A stretch of DNA of 64,000 nucleotides, taken from Pyxicephalus adspersus. Lineage: Eukaryota; Chordata; Amphibia; Anura; Pyxicephalidae. Location: positions 99,546,713 to 99,610,712 of the forward strand of contig NC_092862.1 of NCBI RefSeq assembly GCF_032062135.1. Direction: 5' to 3'. Below are positions 1-13,325 of this stretch, in pieces. The notes below the pieces were generated by a model, which saw only the letters and a program-made list of their open reading frames with translations, had not been told where the DNA came from and made no database searches. Positions within the stretch are counted from its first letter, which is position 1. The number at the start of each line of letters is the position of its first letter. Both the position numbers and the translations under genes were made by a program.

Positions 1-579
1 GTTTATTTCTCTAGTTTTTTACAGAGTTGGAAGACATTGTAAGAACTTTATGTCTGTGACCCTCATTACGGGAGTTTCTGACATTTCCTTTCTTGTGGCA
101 ACTATGCAAGAAATGTTGGATGCTACTGGGACAGGCAGTCGTAATCAACAATTCAAATAATAATGTTGCATCCCAACAGGAAAAAGGGTGAAATCTTCCC
201 AGGAGGGTCACAGATCACAGAACACTTATAGGTCTTTAAAAGTTTTTTTGTACCATAAAAAAATGTTTGGGTTGGACTTAAAAATGATTCCATACCTATG
301 CTGTTGAATGTGAATATGAAAATAACACATATACAATACATTCTGCATACAGAAACCAATAACACATTCTCAATTTTTTTTATTAATATATTAAAATACT
401 GGTACCATAAATATTGATTGTGGGAAAAGGTAGGCTTACATCATTAAAGTGCTTTGCCAATGTCAATGAGGATATATTTGGAAAGTGTAGAAATGAGAAT
501 CTGAATTAGTAGAAATGAGAATGTGAATTAGTGCTAGTTTTTGTTTTCAACTTGCACTTGATTTTGTATTGTAATCAAA
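1..579. other. Intronic, nothing recognised
   Basis: AT-rich sequence in presumed CNTNAP2 intron 2. The short open frames on the - strand show no family features. There is a local duplicate of about 20 bp near 490-530 (agaatctgaattagt / agaatgtgaattagt). Confidence 0.6.
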
Positions 580-1220
580 GAGACTGCCAGACTAAGAAAG
601 AAGACTGCACCATCAAACATACTTCCAGAGTCTGTGTCATGCAGACTGCCAAAGATGGCACCACACAAGGTGACTGTCAGAGATGGGACCATAGATGGAA
701 AATGGAAGGGACTACACCATACAGAAGACTTCCAGAAGTGTCACTATACAGTGAGACTGCCAAAGATTGCACCACACAAGGAGACGGTCAGAGATCTCAC
801 CATAGAAGGAGACTAGAGGATACTACACCAAGCACTGAGACTGCCAGAGATGGCACCATACAAAGGGACTGTCACATTCATAGAAACAGCCAGAGACTAT
901 ATCATACAGAGCGAGAAATCCAGAGAATATGTCGCTTATAGTGCCAAAAGACTAACAGAGATTGTGCAATTAAGAGAAACAACCAGAGACTTTCAGAGAC
1001 TGTAACACAAAGAAGGATAGCAAGACAGTGCTTTCAGATAGACTGCCAAAACACAAGTTCCATAAACTACCAGAGAGACTTCTGGGGTTGTGCCAAATAG
1101 AGAGACTCGCACAGACTACGTTATCTTGGGAGACTTCTAGAGACTGCACCATACAGAGAGACAGCAAGAAACTGCTTCACGCAGATTGTCAGAACATGGG
1201 CCTTATATATGGAGAGACTG
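580..1220. repeat. Degenerate 28-bp minisatellite (agactgcc-agagatggcaccataca type)
   Basis: About 20 diverged units follow the pattern agactgccaaagatggcacc + acacaagg, with steps of about 28 bp that are clearest from 640 to 870. The first and last units are strongly eroded. The open frame across 531-941 is a by-product: 28 is not a multiple of 3, so each unit is read in a rotating frame and the peptide has no family features. Not assigned to a known satellite. Confidence 0.8.
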
Positions 1221-1448
1221 TTTTATGTTACAGTATTACCATGTTTAATGACACTTTCAGTTTAAAAAATGTTACTAGGATGTTCCAATTTTAGTCCATT
1301 TTCTCCACCTTTTTTAAGTTTTGCATTTCACCTAACCCTAGTGTCACTAACCGTGAGAACGTGACAACATGTCTAAACAAGAATACCTAAACAAGTGTCA
1401 ACATTCATGCAGTTTTCCCCTAATTCCAATCTGGTTTTCCCCATCAAC

Positions 1449-1462
1449 GGGGGGGGGGGGGG
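1449..1462. repeat. Poly-G run (14 nt)
   Basis: An uninterrupted G homopolymer in otherwise AT-rich DNA. Its length in an assembly is unreliable, and it may form G-quadruplex-like structure. Confidence 0.9.
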
Positions 1463-4400
1463 TACATCTTCCTCTAGTTATCACTAACAACCCAACCAGA
1501 GCTTCAATCCTGCTCTGCTATATTCAAAAAATGTATTTTGCTCAACATACGCTTTAACCCATTAGGAACTAAAGAGACAGATAGGACTTAAGCTGAACAC
1601 TTCATTCCCATTCATATCTAAAAAAACATAAAGATAACTCAAGAGATGAAAACCAAATGGTTTACCAATTGTAGCTGTTATAACAAACAATTTAGCATCG
1701 AGTTCTATATCTTTTATCACAATTTTTTTCTGCATTAGTTTCTTGGTTCTGCCTCAACTTCTAAAGCTTGAGTGTTTTAAACAAATGCATATCTGACGGC
1801 TGCAAAGTGCTCTTTAATGGAAGTGCAATTTATATTTTAGCTATAATTTTCCTTTAATGTACCTTACCACTGCTGTACTACATTTATAGTACTGTTTGCA
1901 TTGTTTTCGCTTTGACAAATATATGTGTTGCCAGTCTTCTCAAGCCAGGAGGGGAATTTGCTCATGTTAATTAAAGTCTTCTAGCATTTGTTCAGGCAAA
2001 GAAGAATTGCTTATGCTAAAAGCAATGGAGCATAGGAAAAGGTCACATCTCCCACACTTCCAATTTTTAAATGCGGCTAATGTATTGGTTACCGCTGTGT
2101 ATGTTCTAAGGCTTTACGTAGTACTGATTCGTCAACATGCATATGCCAGAATATTATGACATGCACTATAAAACCTGAATAAAATATAAAATCAATCATA
2201 TTTGTTTTCTCGGGTTAGATGGCAAATAAGGCTGGCTTTTAATATGACCCCCTGTGATGCATACATTCTGTGGAATTCTTCTATTTCAAGCCTTTCTGGT
2301 TAAGCACAGCATCACTGGACTTCACAATCTTAGAAAATGCTCCTAATAATATCAAACAATATTAGTAATGTGTTCAAATGTTCTAAAGCAACTATGAAGG
2401 CTTGGCTGAGATTTGATTGATTTTATGCACAACAAAGTTTTGAAGAGTCCCAAAGTACTTTTTTTATGTACTTTTTGAAACTACATAAGATTTTTTGAAG
2501 GGATTTTACCAAAAGTGTCTTCAATTTCCACTTGTAAAAATTTGGTTTAAAGGATGAATGTATATTATGTAGGCTAACATTTATCCATCTACTGCAACCC
2601 AACACTTCCTGTATCCATAATCACCATTTCTTCTGGCGTTTGTGCACTAAAGACATCTTATCTTTAAAGCGTCACTAATTCTAATAGCAAAATTAAAGTA
2701 TACCTAATAGTCTTTAGATGTGGTGGTTGCATTAGTTTCTTTCTTTTTAGGCTAAGTACACTTTTTTGCAAATAGAAAACAAAAGAAAACTATCCTTGGA
2801 CTGACAATGGGTTGACCTTTTATAACTGCAATAATTACATTGTAATGAAGAAGGCAAAGACAAAGTTAGGGTGGTCTTTAAAGCCATGACTCCGAAGGGT
2901 TAGAGAAGTTCATTTCAACTATCCTGAGCCAAAAGTGGCAACCCCAACACTTGCACTGGCCCTAATGCTTTCTATAACCCCAGTTCCGAGTAAACCCTAA
3001 CCTAACTCTTTTACTAGCATATATCCTAAATTAAACTGTAAAGATAATTCCACTGCTAATTGAAGGAGTTGATCATCTTTATTCAAAGAATTAAAATCAT
3101 ATCAAACTATATAATGTGAAAAACATCTGTAAATGATTGGGTATTAAAAGCTTTTAGGACTTTTCCTTTACATGACTGGATAATTAATGTGATTATTATT
3201 ATTATTTGTATGTCAATTTATATTGATACTTTAGAAGGCTCTCATCTCCTTCAATAAACCAGGTTCTGAGTTTTTTTTTTGGTTGACATTTTTACATACT
3301 ATATGCCAAGGACTCTTCCCAGACGATTAGCAATCAGATACTGGGATATTTTTAGCTGCTGATGCCCATTTATAATTAAAATAGGTTAGAATGCTTTAAT
3401 GATTAGTGCTGATGGGCATTTCTTTAAATATTGCAGGTGTTTGCATTGCATTTACTTGTGACGGTTAGTTGAATATTCTATCCTCTACCTATCAACCACT
3501 AAGTCTAAAGGCAAGGTGGTTGGAGATTGTTGCATTTGCATGAGAATGAATATCCACAATATCCACAAAGCTGCATAACTGTTTATGTAAACATACCTAA
3601 TGCAGAAGCACTCAAATGGCCTTGGTTGCTGGTCGGTCCTAAATGCCTTTGGATTCTTATACAAATGAGCCTCATTGGACCATGCTGGTCCATATATTGG
3701 TTATTTATATGATAAAATGATTACTAGTACTACTTCAAAGTTATAGTTAACCCACTAACTATAGAAAAGAAACTATGGAAAAGACACGTCAATTAATTTT
3801 AACCAAATCTCACTTCTTCCATAAAATAACTGGTGATTATTTTACCATTTCATTTAGAAAATGTTCATTTTTCGAATCCACTTGTACTTAAAATATAAAT
3901 ATATGTGTCTCTGGTGGCAAAAAATCTTTTTTTATTGTTGCTTTTTCTTGAAATGGTTTGAGTTATACACATAGAGTTGACTTACAAAACCAAAAAAGTT
4001 AAAATGAGGACTCTGGGTAACACATGGATACAGTTGGTGCTGGAAAAATGAAGTTTAAAAAGCAGCAGCAGTAGAACAAAGCATTAGGGGAAGATAATAA
4101 AAAGCACTGTGCTGAATTTGTAATATTTATTACATAAAATCTTTTTTGAAAAGTTTCCTACAACCTTATCTGTTCATCATGCTGTTTTGTGATTTTTTCC
4201 ATACTGCATTATACTGTACCACACATCTCATATTAGCACAGTATGTGGTTTGCAATATTGCCGTGATTCATACAATTTCAAACTATCTACTTTTAATGGC
4301 TTTTCATCTGCTATAATGTGAGTTGGTAAAATAGAAACATTTAAATGCACTACATGTAGACAATGCAGAACAGTCTTCACTAAAACCAGCAAGTAATTCT

Positions 4401-4632
4401 AAACAATAGGAATATAATTTGGCACAGAGATTTGTGCTAAAACATATATAACAATCTCAACATTTCATATTAGGAATTTATTTTTAAAATATTTTTTTTA
4501 AATTCAAAACTGTTTCTTTATGTTTGGAATAAGTGGAAAAGGATTAGAACACCATCAGGTTTCTCGTGATGTGCATAATACCGATTAGGAATCTATTTGT
4601 TCTGGTAACCATGATTTTGATGTGTCCCTATA
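1463..4632. other. Intronic, no gene recognised
   Basis: AT-rich intronic sequence. It has a short ATT microsatellite at about 3193-3207 and T/A runs, but no coding or RNA gene signal that I can support. Confidence 0.6.
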
Positions 4633-4931
4633 AGTGTTGGTCGAATAGCTCATTCAAAATTCAGATTTTTTTCGTGACTGTGCAGCTGTGTAGCCGTGGG
4701 AATCATCCTGTTATTGTGGGATAACCTGTTAAAAAATAAAAGTTAGTTACACAAATCACACACATTCAATAAATTACTTTAACATTAAAGCTTCTTTTTT
4801 TTTTTTTACACATATTTTTACACACGAATTTGCTAAGTCGAATCCTGTGTTTTTCGGGTTGGGTCTATCCGAATTCGAACAGCCATATTGGGGTAGAATA
4901 TAAGGACAATCCAAATTCTAACACCAACACT
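4633..4931. repeat. MITE-like interspersed repeat with inverted AGTGTTGGT ends
   Basis: The segment begins AGTGTTGGTCGAATAGCTC and ends ATTCTAACACCAACACT, giving inverted ends of about 9 bp with a few more matching positions. The interior has TTCGAAT-like words and a T-run. The organisation resembles hAT-type non-autonomous elements. No convincing 8-bp target duplication is visible (tccctata versus agtctcta). Confidence 0.5.
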
Positions 4932-6651
4932 AGTCTCTAGAATAGTAAGGGTGAAATCTTAATAGGGTCATTTAAGGCATTTCTCTTACTATGGAAATAT
5001 TTTTATCTTACTTCTTTGTGTGGCCCTAGGAAAGGAAGGAATAATACAGATGGCAGATATAAACCTTACAGGGGTTTTAACTAGTATGGATAGAATTTGC
5101 TTTAGGTTGGTTTTAAGGTCCCTTGGCTGAACTGGAAAAATTTTCTCAACTGTGTAAACCATTGAAGTAAATAAAGAAGACAATTCTGGTGGTTTGTTCT
5201 GGTGTCTGGAAAGTAACTTGAGCAGTTATATGCACCAAAATGATTTATGGGCATATTTAGGTAAGTTTTGACCATTATAAACACAACATTTTAATCTAGT
5301 TTTTAAACAGGCTGTGTTTTTTAAAAGCCATGATTAGTCTAAGCCAGGAATTTGTGTTGGGTACTGTTAATGGGTTTCATGAATGCTTAAAGTACTTTGT
5401 TCTTCAACAAAGATTTCTAATCAGAACATCCCCTGAATGTATGCTGAAGTGCACATGTGCATCTTAGTGTACATTCTTGGCATTCCCCAGTGTCAGAAGG
5501 AATGATTATTCAGAGGCTTATGCAGGAGTTATGACATCCAGACCTGGCCAATCAACATGGCTGAAAATGCCTAACCTGAATGAAGCCAGGGAAAAGATGT
5601 TTGTTTGGCAATAGATGTCTCATTGCTGAAACAGATGATCCAGCAGTGTGACACTGGAGCATAGTTGAGTATTCTACTGTAAGAAGTCAAGTGAAAGTTG
5701 TCATTTTTGGACTCCTAGACCATATAAATTAACTGGAGGTAGCTTAGCTGACCTCAAACCATCATCAACTCCCGCAAGCCAAATGCCAACCTTTAATACA
5801 AGTATTTCATTTTTCATAAATTTCTTTTAACTTTGGATGTCTTATACCTAAATTATGTCAATCCTGAACAAGCATGAACCTATGTATGAATAATGCATAT
5901 ACACATATATAGCTGATGGGACATTTAACTTTCCTGCTGTTTCTTACGTCAATATTGCAATGGTCCATTTATAACCTTATCCGCCTAGCTTTGCAAGTTT
6001 CAGGTTCATTGAATGCTCAGTGACTTAAATAAGACAGTCTGTTTTTTGAATTAGAACAGGGAGATCATGCAGATGAAGCTTCCTGAGAAGCACAATACAT
6101 ATAAAATGTGTTTGCAGTTATAATCTTGTCCTCTCTACAAATAACAATTCCAACCAGCTTATCAAGACTCTTTTGTTATGTGCCAAATTGCTTTTGCCAT
6201 GCAATGACCCATAAATATAACTACTGGTGCTTAAAGTAAGATTGATGGATATGCTCTTTTCACTGCAAATTTGCATTTTCAAGAATATTACTAACTGTGC
6301 TTTTCATCACAAAAAAAGTACTTTAAAAATAAACTTTTAGGATATCACAAAGCAAAAGTCGCCGGTCAAGGGATTTGCTTTCTGTGAAGCTGATTAGATC
6401 AATCTTTTTTGCCATTCAGAAATTTGTTGCTTCTCTCCTTTTGTACACTGTAATCTTCAAAATTATTGGCAAAGAAATTGAAATGACAGTATGCTTCTTT
6501 GCTGATGCTGCTTATACTAAACATAGTAATATTTTAGAATAATGCACTTTTAAAGAAGTCAAAGTCATCCTTTTATTTCTTTTAAATGTTGGATCAGACA
6601 GGGCATTATTTCAGAAAGGGACAGGCAATATCTTTTATGCAATCAGCATCC
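4932..6651. other. Intronic, nothing recognised
   Basis: AT-rich DNA without repeats I can place and without coding signal. The small - strand open frames around 5000-5280 lack any family resemblance. Confidence 0.6.
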
Positions 6652-6870
6652 TAAGGCTATGTACACACGTTAGATGATTCTCAGCCAACACGAGCAGCAG
6701 GACTCGTCTTGGACAAGAATCTGACGTGTACGGAGGCCGTCCAATGTGGTTCATGAATATGTCATGGATCCTCCCCTCTCCATAGAACAGAACAGTGCTG
6801 TATGAACAACGCTTGTTTAAAAATCTTTCAGTCTTTTGTGAAAGATGGGACCAAAAAGGTGGCGCATATC
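6652..6870. repeat. Partial MITE with 'ggctatgtacacacgt' terminus (Harbinger-like)
   Basis: The segment opens with taa followed by ggctatgtacacacgttag. This end closely resembles the CTGCGTACACACTT terminus of the complete Harbinger-like element at 36820-37238. GTGTAC recurs inverted at 6725-6730. No clear right terminus is visible, so this is probably a truncated copy of a related family. Confidence 0.45.
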
Positions 6871-8237
6871 CTTTTAAATTCAATGTATGGCGGTAGAATA
6901 CATTTGTATACTATAGTAATCCCACTCCTGTGAATGTAAACAGGACCAGTGATACAATACAAGATTTAACTGTATTATTGTAGTTATGTATGAATCAACT
7001 GTATATGTAATTATGTATAAATACATAATTATTTGCATTTAACTTCTTAGCCTCAAACCTTGTTCTTTTCACTGTATATTTTTCTCCATTAACCTCATCT
7101 GAGGTGGCTCAAAATTTTTTGAAACACGCAGACTAAGGCATACCTTTAACTACATATAATGGTGGACCTTGCTCCACATATGTGTGCATGTCTACTTGTA
7201 ATCACCTTCAAGGGTTCATGTAAGCTCTTTCAGCTTGTAATACATTACACTATGAAATACAGTACATTCATGCTGGGGTTACATGGGATTACAAAATATT
7301 ATTTAGGTAAAAGCTGCAGATTTAAAGAGATTGACAACAATTTTTGAAAGGACATTAAAACTCTAAATCTAGATTATAGTAATTGGGTTTCTGTCTACTT
7401 TATGACTGCTCTCCAGGAACCAACTAATGAGGTCCCTACCTATATAATCAGCATCCTGTTTCAGATTAAAAACATAGACAGGGTTGTCCAAAAAGCCACT
7501 GCACAGATTCATTTACTTCTTGCTGTTAATTTGTCATTGAGCTCCAAATCAATTGGGCATTTTACAGCACAGTAGCTAAGAAAAGAAGAATAATTTTAAA
7601 AATGCTTTTTTCCTTCTGATAATAAATACATTATTATAATTTATATTTATTTAGGTAAATATTTAAAAACAGAAAAAATCCCTACATCCTAAATTTTCTT
7701 TAGATTATTTTGGCCAATATATTTAAATGAATGTAGGGAGAATAGGCTGGGATAATTTAAATGATATTTAATGAAGTAGGGGCAATATTAGCTGCTTGGG
7801 ATAATTTAAAGGATATCTTGGGGTTAAATGAATTAGTGGATTGCATGCTAACTGTTATTTGATTCCTGTTACATTCCATTGATTAATGGTTAATTAATTT
7901 ATTAGATCAAATGACATATTTTAATGTATGTAGTTATTAAGTAGGTATTAAATTCAATTAATTTGGTTTAACTAGGTTTGTAATGATTTGATAGGATTTT
8001 TTACAATTTAGTTAGCTCAAGCTATTGCATTTAAATACATATAACCTATAACATGAATATTTGCTGGATGTGACAAGCAAGTAACATTTAAAAGGTATAA
8101 ACATTAAAGTTTTGGAAAACCTGTTCCTTGAGTCAGCTATGGGTGTGATTGAAGCTGTCATCTCACTGCTGGACCCTACTATTGCATGGATTTGCACTAC
8201 CGGGTTCAGGTTCAAAAGCTTTGGTAATTGACAGGGG
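6871..8237. other. Intronic, nothing recognised
   Basis: Strongly AT-rich, with repeated ggataattta/ttaaatga words between 7730 and 7840. No gene or classifiable repeat seen. Confidence 0.55.
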
Positions 8238-8580
8238 TGTAGTGGGGCAGGGATGAGTGGGAACGCCGTGCCCTCACTTTTTTTTGGGAATGGGCATGCG
8301 CGTGTTTGCAAAGAATTCCTTAGTCTGCCTCCCCCCCCCCCCCCCCCCCCGCGGGGCCAGGAGAAGGACGTATGGAATTGCAGGCTCAGGGCAGTGGACG
8401 GGTTGTCTCTCTTAATACAAAACCTGCTCACTCTCCCATTGCAGCCTCAGACCTATGTTGGGAAAGTGAATGGGTTTTAGTATCATGACGTCACTATGGG
8501 GGAAGTTTCTTCCCCTTTGAGTGACACATAGGCAGCGGTGCAGTGGGGTGGCACATCATGAATAATACTGTGCCCCTCTT
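8238..8580. repeat. Unclassified GC-richer repeat with a 20-nt poly-C run
   Basis: A GC-richer island holds two related phrases (gtgtagtggggcaggg at 8238 and ggtgcagtggggtggc at 8537) and a C20 homopolymer at 8331-8350 followed by gcggggcc. The open frames on both strands here encode proline or glycine runs from the homopolymer and are not genes. Confidence 0.45.
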
Positions 8581-10670
8581 CTTTTTTTACAACTAAACCC
8601 CTGGATATTGATAAGCATTATGTAAGGTTTCAGAAAATATAAAAAGCCATGGCAATCAAGACAGAAAGTGGGGGGGCTTTACTTTTTTTTAAAAAAAGGG
8701 TGTTGTAGGAAAAAAAAAAATTGTATTTTTACTTCATATAAAACGGTTGTCTACCCTTTTATGAAAAGTATTACATTTTAATTTCGGCCTGCTTTAAGTC
8801 CTTACATACTGAATCTAGTAATATAACCTACAATGTACTTAAAGCAGTCAGCTAAATACAGAGATAAAATACATTTTTCCTGACATAGTATTGGTATTTC
8901 TATGCATCCAGTTCTGAGATATACATACCTATGCCATACAGCACTACCATTTCTGGAAATGCAACAATCCAACACTAACAAATTTTCTTCCTACTTCCTG
9001 CCTGAATTACCAGGAGATGAATTCAAAGCCCATCTTTGTCACTATGATCTCTCCCTTATGACCATTCTCCCTGCAATGAATCACATTGATTTGCACCTTG
9101 CCCTGTTTCTCCATCACCTTATCTGAGCTCTAATGTATAGGAACCCCCAAGTGACATTCAGGTACTTACACTACTTACATTTAAAAATATATTTAAGCAT
9201 GAGCAAATGCAAAGAAAGCTTTTTAAAGATGACCTATGGGTTCCCCCAAACCCTTTACTTCCTTTTAAAATATATGCAGTCTCCCAGTGTTCTGATGAAA
9301 AGTGGTCCTAAATCTTTTATCTTTTTCTGGGTACAAAAAGCAGGGTTTTTTTGGGTTTTACTTTGGGTGTCATTGTCATTGCTTGCCTAACATAGACACC
9401 TGGCTGTCCAGCAGTGGGGTGCTTTTAGAAAAAGGGAACCATTTAAGACTGGCCACTGTGGGTACTTCTGTATTGCTGAATGACTTCCCTTTTTGTGACA
9501 GCAGAGCGGGACCGGCTTTAGGTGGATGAAACTTCCTCCGAAAGGTAAAAAAATGGGTGAACAGGCTGTGATAGGGAGATTAATTTTTGCCCGAGGATGT
9601 GCTTTTATTTGAGCGTTTTATATGTTTTTTTGTTCAGGTATAACAGTCCAGTCTGTAACAAATAAAATATACCTTCTGTATATATTAACAATAAAAATAA
9701 AAATGCCTTAGATATGTCATTACACTAGCCAAAGTTAGTTGTTATGTTGTAGAATTACATTCTTTAAAATATAGTTTTATTTGTTTAAATTAACAAAAAT
9801 AATAGATGCAATGAGTATTACCAATGTTATTATTTTAATATCAACAGTTTTAGCTCAGTTCTCTTGAACAATTAAAGGAGGTACAATATTTAATTAATTA
9901 TAGAACAAGTTAGTGTACATTATGAATTCTAAATTAGTGCCCAAATAATATTAATCTCTACTCTACGGAAAATTGTTCTATTATATACAAAATAAATTAC
10001 ATTTCTGATATTGATAAACACATCTATAAAACAATTACATGTAGAATGGTTTGTGCCATAAAGCTTCTAAATAGAACAGTATAGGTTTTAATAACATTTT
10101 ATATTGTATAGGACAGTACAATAAATGACCCAACTAAAAGTTTTTTCAATCTGTACAGTAGCTCCACGATACTGGTTGGGCACAACTGAAAATGATCCTG
10201 GATGAAGTGGCTGAACTGTCCTTTTATTGTGTCTTTGTATGATTATGCTAAAGGACTTAAATTCCGTGAGTTTTGTGACTCCTTAGCATTTTTAATGTCA
10301 CTTTCCAGTCAAAATCCAATATTGTTGTTTAAACAAAAACCTAAATTAGGAGTTAACATCAGGACCAAACATAAGCCACTAGGAAATTTCTGCCTTAATT
10401 TGCAAAACTACTATCAAGCTCCTATTCTCAAACAAATTAAACATTTGTGATGACCTTCTACTGTTAACTCCCAAAAAAAATCCCCCCCCAAAAAAAATTA
10501 CTGGCTGACTTAATCTCTCCCTTAATGGCTAAATAAAGAATAACTTTACCACCATCTTCATATCCCCCTCATTCAAGCCACTCTAGAAATCGGAAAGAAG
10601 AAAACAGTAAACATTGCACTAATCATGATTGAAGCTATAAACATCTAAAAAACATGACATTTATTGTAAA
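8581..10670. other. Intronic, nothing recognised
   Basis: AT-rich, with G7 and T/A runs near 8671-8720. No supported gene or repeat family. A mixed A/C low-complexity patch follows at 10470-10499. Confidence 0.55.
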
Positions 10671-10935
10671 TTGTTATTCCTTCAGAGGATGATAGGCATT
10701 CCCTAAGCAATTAACAATGTGTGCCTCTCAGGTCAGTTTAAGTGACACCAAAGATCTTTTAGTTTCTTTTTAAAGGTTACAGTCTTCCCAACAGCCAGAA
10801 ATATAAGAGGCCTTCTTCTAAATAACGACCAAGTTTATGTACTGTGAGCTGTGGATATTGTAATTTTAGTAGGGGTTCCCTGAAGGCCTGATGTGATTTC
10901 AAGGGTCCCTCTACGTTAAAAATTCCGAGGTAGGC
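10671..10935. repeat. hAT-like MITE, diverged copy 1 (sense)
   Basis: It shares ordered words with the copies at 26965-27210 and, inverted, 52497-52722: ccctaagcaa, ctcaggtcagttta, agctgtggatattgtaatt, ggggttccctgaaggcctgatg, and a final cgttaaaaattc. Both terminal CAGTGTTTCTC motifs are eroded here. Confidence 0.7.
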
Positions 10936-11423
10936 CGGTTTAATGTATATACTTATATCCTTTCTTGACGATGTCCAAAAAATTTAATTTAAATTGACTA
11001 CCTTCTGTTTCTTTCATTTATATATACCAATAAGTCATTGTTCATATTATGCATGTATTATCCATGTATTGAAGAAAAACTAAGCACATAATTTATGGAT
11101 GGTCCAATTTCCAATGGTCTAAAGCCCAGTGCAAGTACCTTCAAACTGTACAGTACAACTACTTCAACCACTGGGAGCTTCTCCAAAAAGTACTTTGATG
11201 GTACATTTTGCCATATTGACTTTCAAAGATGTCTACTTCACCCTCTTTTGTGTGGCAACGGTTGGTACTGTAAATCACTAGATAGTACTGGAACAAAGTT
11301 CTCATATCTGAAATGGCAGACTACCCAACCACCCTTAAGGTTGAGCTAGCCCTACTATATATATGAATATTAACTATTAACTAATTTCAAAAAACAATTC
11401 CTATCAGTTTATTTATACACTTG

Positions 11424-11432
11424 ATATATATT

Positions 11433-11475
<43 letters not shown>

Positions 11476-11500
11476 TATTATAAATATATAAATTATATAT
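11424..11500. repeat. TA-rich microsatellite
   Basis: A mostly (TA)n tract with interspersed ttta/aaat, able to form hairpins. It lies in presumed intron 2. Confidence 0.9.
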
Positions 11501-13056
11501 TTTTCAGGACCATAATAAAAAAAATATTGAAAAACCTCTACAGACTCTATTTAATTACTAGGCTAACTATGCTACACAAAATAATATACCATGAAAGCAA
11601 ATTTGCCATTTGCCAAATAAATGCCATTTAATTAACCAGCTATAAAAATAAATGTTTTAATTGATCTATATTTAAACACAAAAAGGTAAATTCTAGAGGC
11701 TGTATAGAAAAATGTGTGTACGTTGAAAAACGCTTTAAATTGGCCAAAATGTTAATATTTTATTCTGTGTTCCACATGTTTAAAAGTCTTTCTTTGTGTT
11801 TACTTCTCAGCTACTTTTGTTTTTTCACTTTCATTAGTTTTTATCTCTAAAATGCAGCCTATTATTCATGTGGCAACTGTATCTTTCATAAATCTGTCAT
11901 CAAATCGAATTATTGACTAATTTATGTTTAATATGGCTGTGTAGTTAGTTTTTTTTTAAAGTTTTGTTAATTTTATTACTGAGAAAGAAAAATAGGGAAA
12001 AAAACCCTTCAAACAGCACCAAAGAGACACACAACAATACAACATTTGTGTGTCTTTATTGGAGTCCACAAAGATCCTGGTAGAACCTTCTTCATAACAG
12101 ACAAATCAATAAAGGTTACACATCTTATTGTCAAAGTGCACAAAGCAATCAAAGTCCCCCAAATTACACCTTTTATTAGATGAAATAGAGAGAGGAGAAT
12201 ACCCATCGATCTTTAGCAAGTCTCAGTTGGAGCGCCAAATCCTGACATTTCTTGGTAACGATGACTGATATCTTTGTAAACTGTGTTATGTTGTTATGGT
12301 GCAATACAACACATAATAGATGGTTTGTCTCTGCACATATATAATGGTACAAATTGCATTGTTTTTAGGCTGTAAACATTATGTATTTTTTATTTATTTG
12401 CTTTGATTTATTTCATTTTTCATTTTCTAAAGAAAACTGAAAGGGACCAAAAACAGCATTAACCTAACTAGTCTTTCTAGAAAGAAAGCTCTACTTAAAA
12501 ATGTGCCTAAGGAAGTATAACATATTGGTGTCCATAATTATCTTACAGGTGCAGCTTATATAATGGGGCAATGGGGGGAATTGATCAAACATGTCATCAT
12601 GTAGGGATAGAGTTCATTCTAGTTGCCGTGTGCACTTTTGTTCCTATGCTCCTTGTTATATAAATTTGTTAAATGTAACACCAAGGCATTTTGAGCAAGA
12701 CCTATAGGTATGTATTTTATACTAATCATATTGATTATCTATCTACTGAATATAATAGCAATGGCCTTGCACAAAAAGTGGGAAACATTTTCGATTTGTA
12801 TCAGTTTAACTGTAAACTGTATTTGATATTAGTACGTTATTAAAAGGAACAAAATTTGAAATTTACAACATTCAATTTTTCAAATTTACGAAATTGTTGG
12901 CAGATATTTATGACAGCAGTTTCTTACAGATTAAAAGCTTTGCTGCTTAGTTTACAGACCCAGCAAGAGTATGTGCAGGATACCAGGATGAATGAACTAG
13001 CATGCACATGCATAAGACATAAGTTATACCTGACCATCAAATCAAGGCAGCTAAAG
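11501..13056. other. Intronic, nothing recognised
   Basis: AT-rich intronic DNA. The - strand open frame at 12009-12206 has no recognisable domain. Confidence 0.55.
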
Positions 13057-13057
13057 T

Positions 13058-13325
13058 ACAGGTAGTCCCCGAATAAGGACATCTGACATACAGACGACTC
13101 CTAGATACAAACCGGGCTTCCCTGCTCACTTCTGTCCAGGATGGAGGCCTGATAGGGGGGGGGGTTGCATGACTTGTAGAAGAAATCTTTTGCTAAACAC
13201 AGCTGAGGTTGTGGGTGATCTTAAGGACTGAGCACTTCTGCATCATCTTGTAGCTCTTGACCAAGACAAACTCTGCAGTTGTTTCTTTTTGCATATTCTT
13301 GCTCCCAAAGTTAACGAATGTCTAG
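13058..13325. mobile_element. TA-flanked DNA transposon fragment, left end (CAGGTAGTCCCCG terminus)
   Basis: It starts ta|CAGGTAGTCCCCGAATAAGG. It then runs parallel to 58847-59060 through gacgactcctagatac, gggcttccctgctc, aggatggaggc-tgatagg, gtagaagaaatcttttgct and aatgtctaggctcca. The other copy ends CGGGGACTACCTG|ta, the inverse of this start. The family therefore has inverted termini and TA flanks, as in Tc1/mariner/pogo-type elements. This copy lacks the right part. Confidence 0.75.

Noticed and set aside
531..941. 136-codon open frame near the window start
   Set aside because: It lies in a degenerate 28-bp minisatellite. The peptide has no family features and the frame rotates with each unit.
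580..1220. CRISPR-like array (28-bp repeats)
   Set aside because: The units are contiguous and diverged, with no unique spacers. The genome is eukaryotic.
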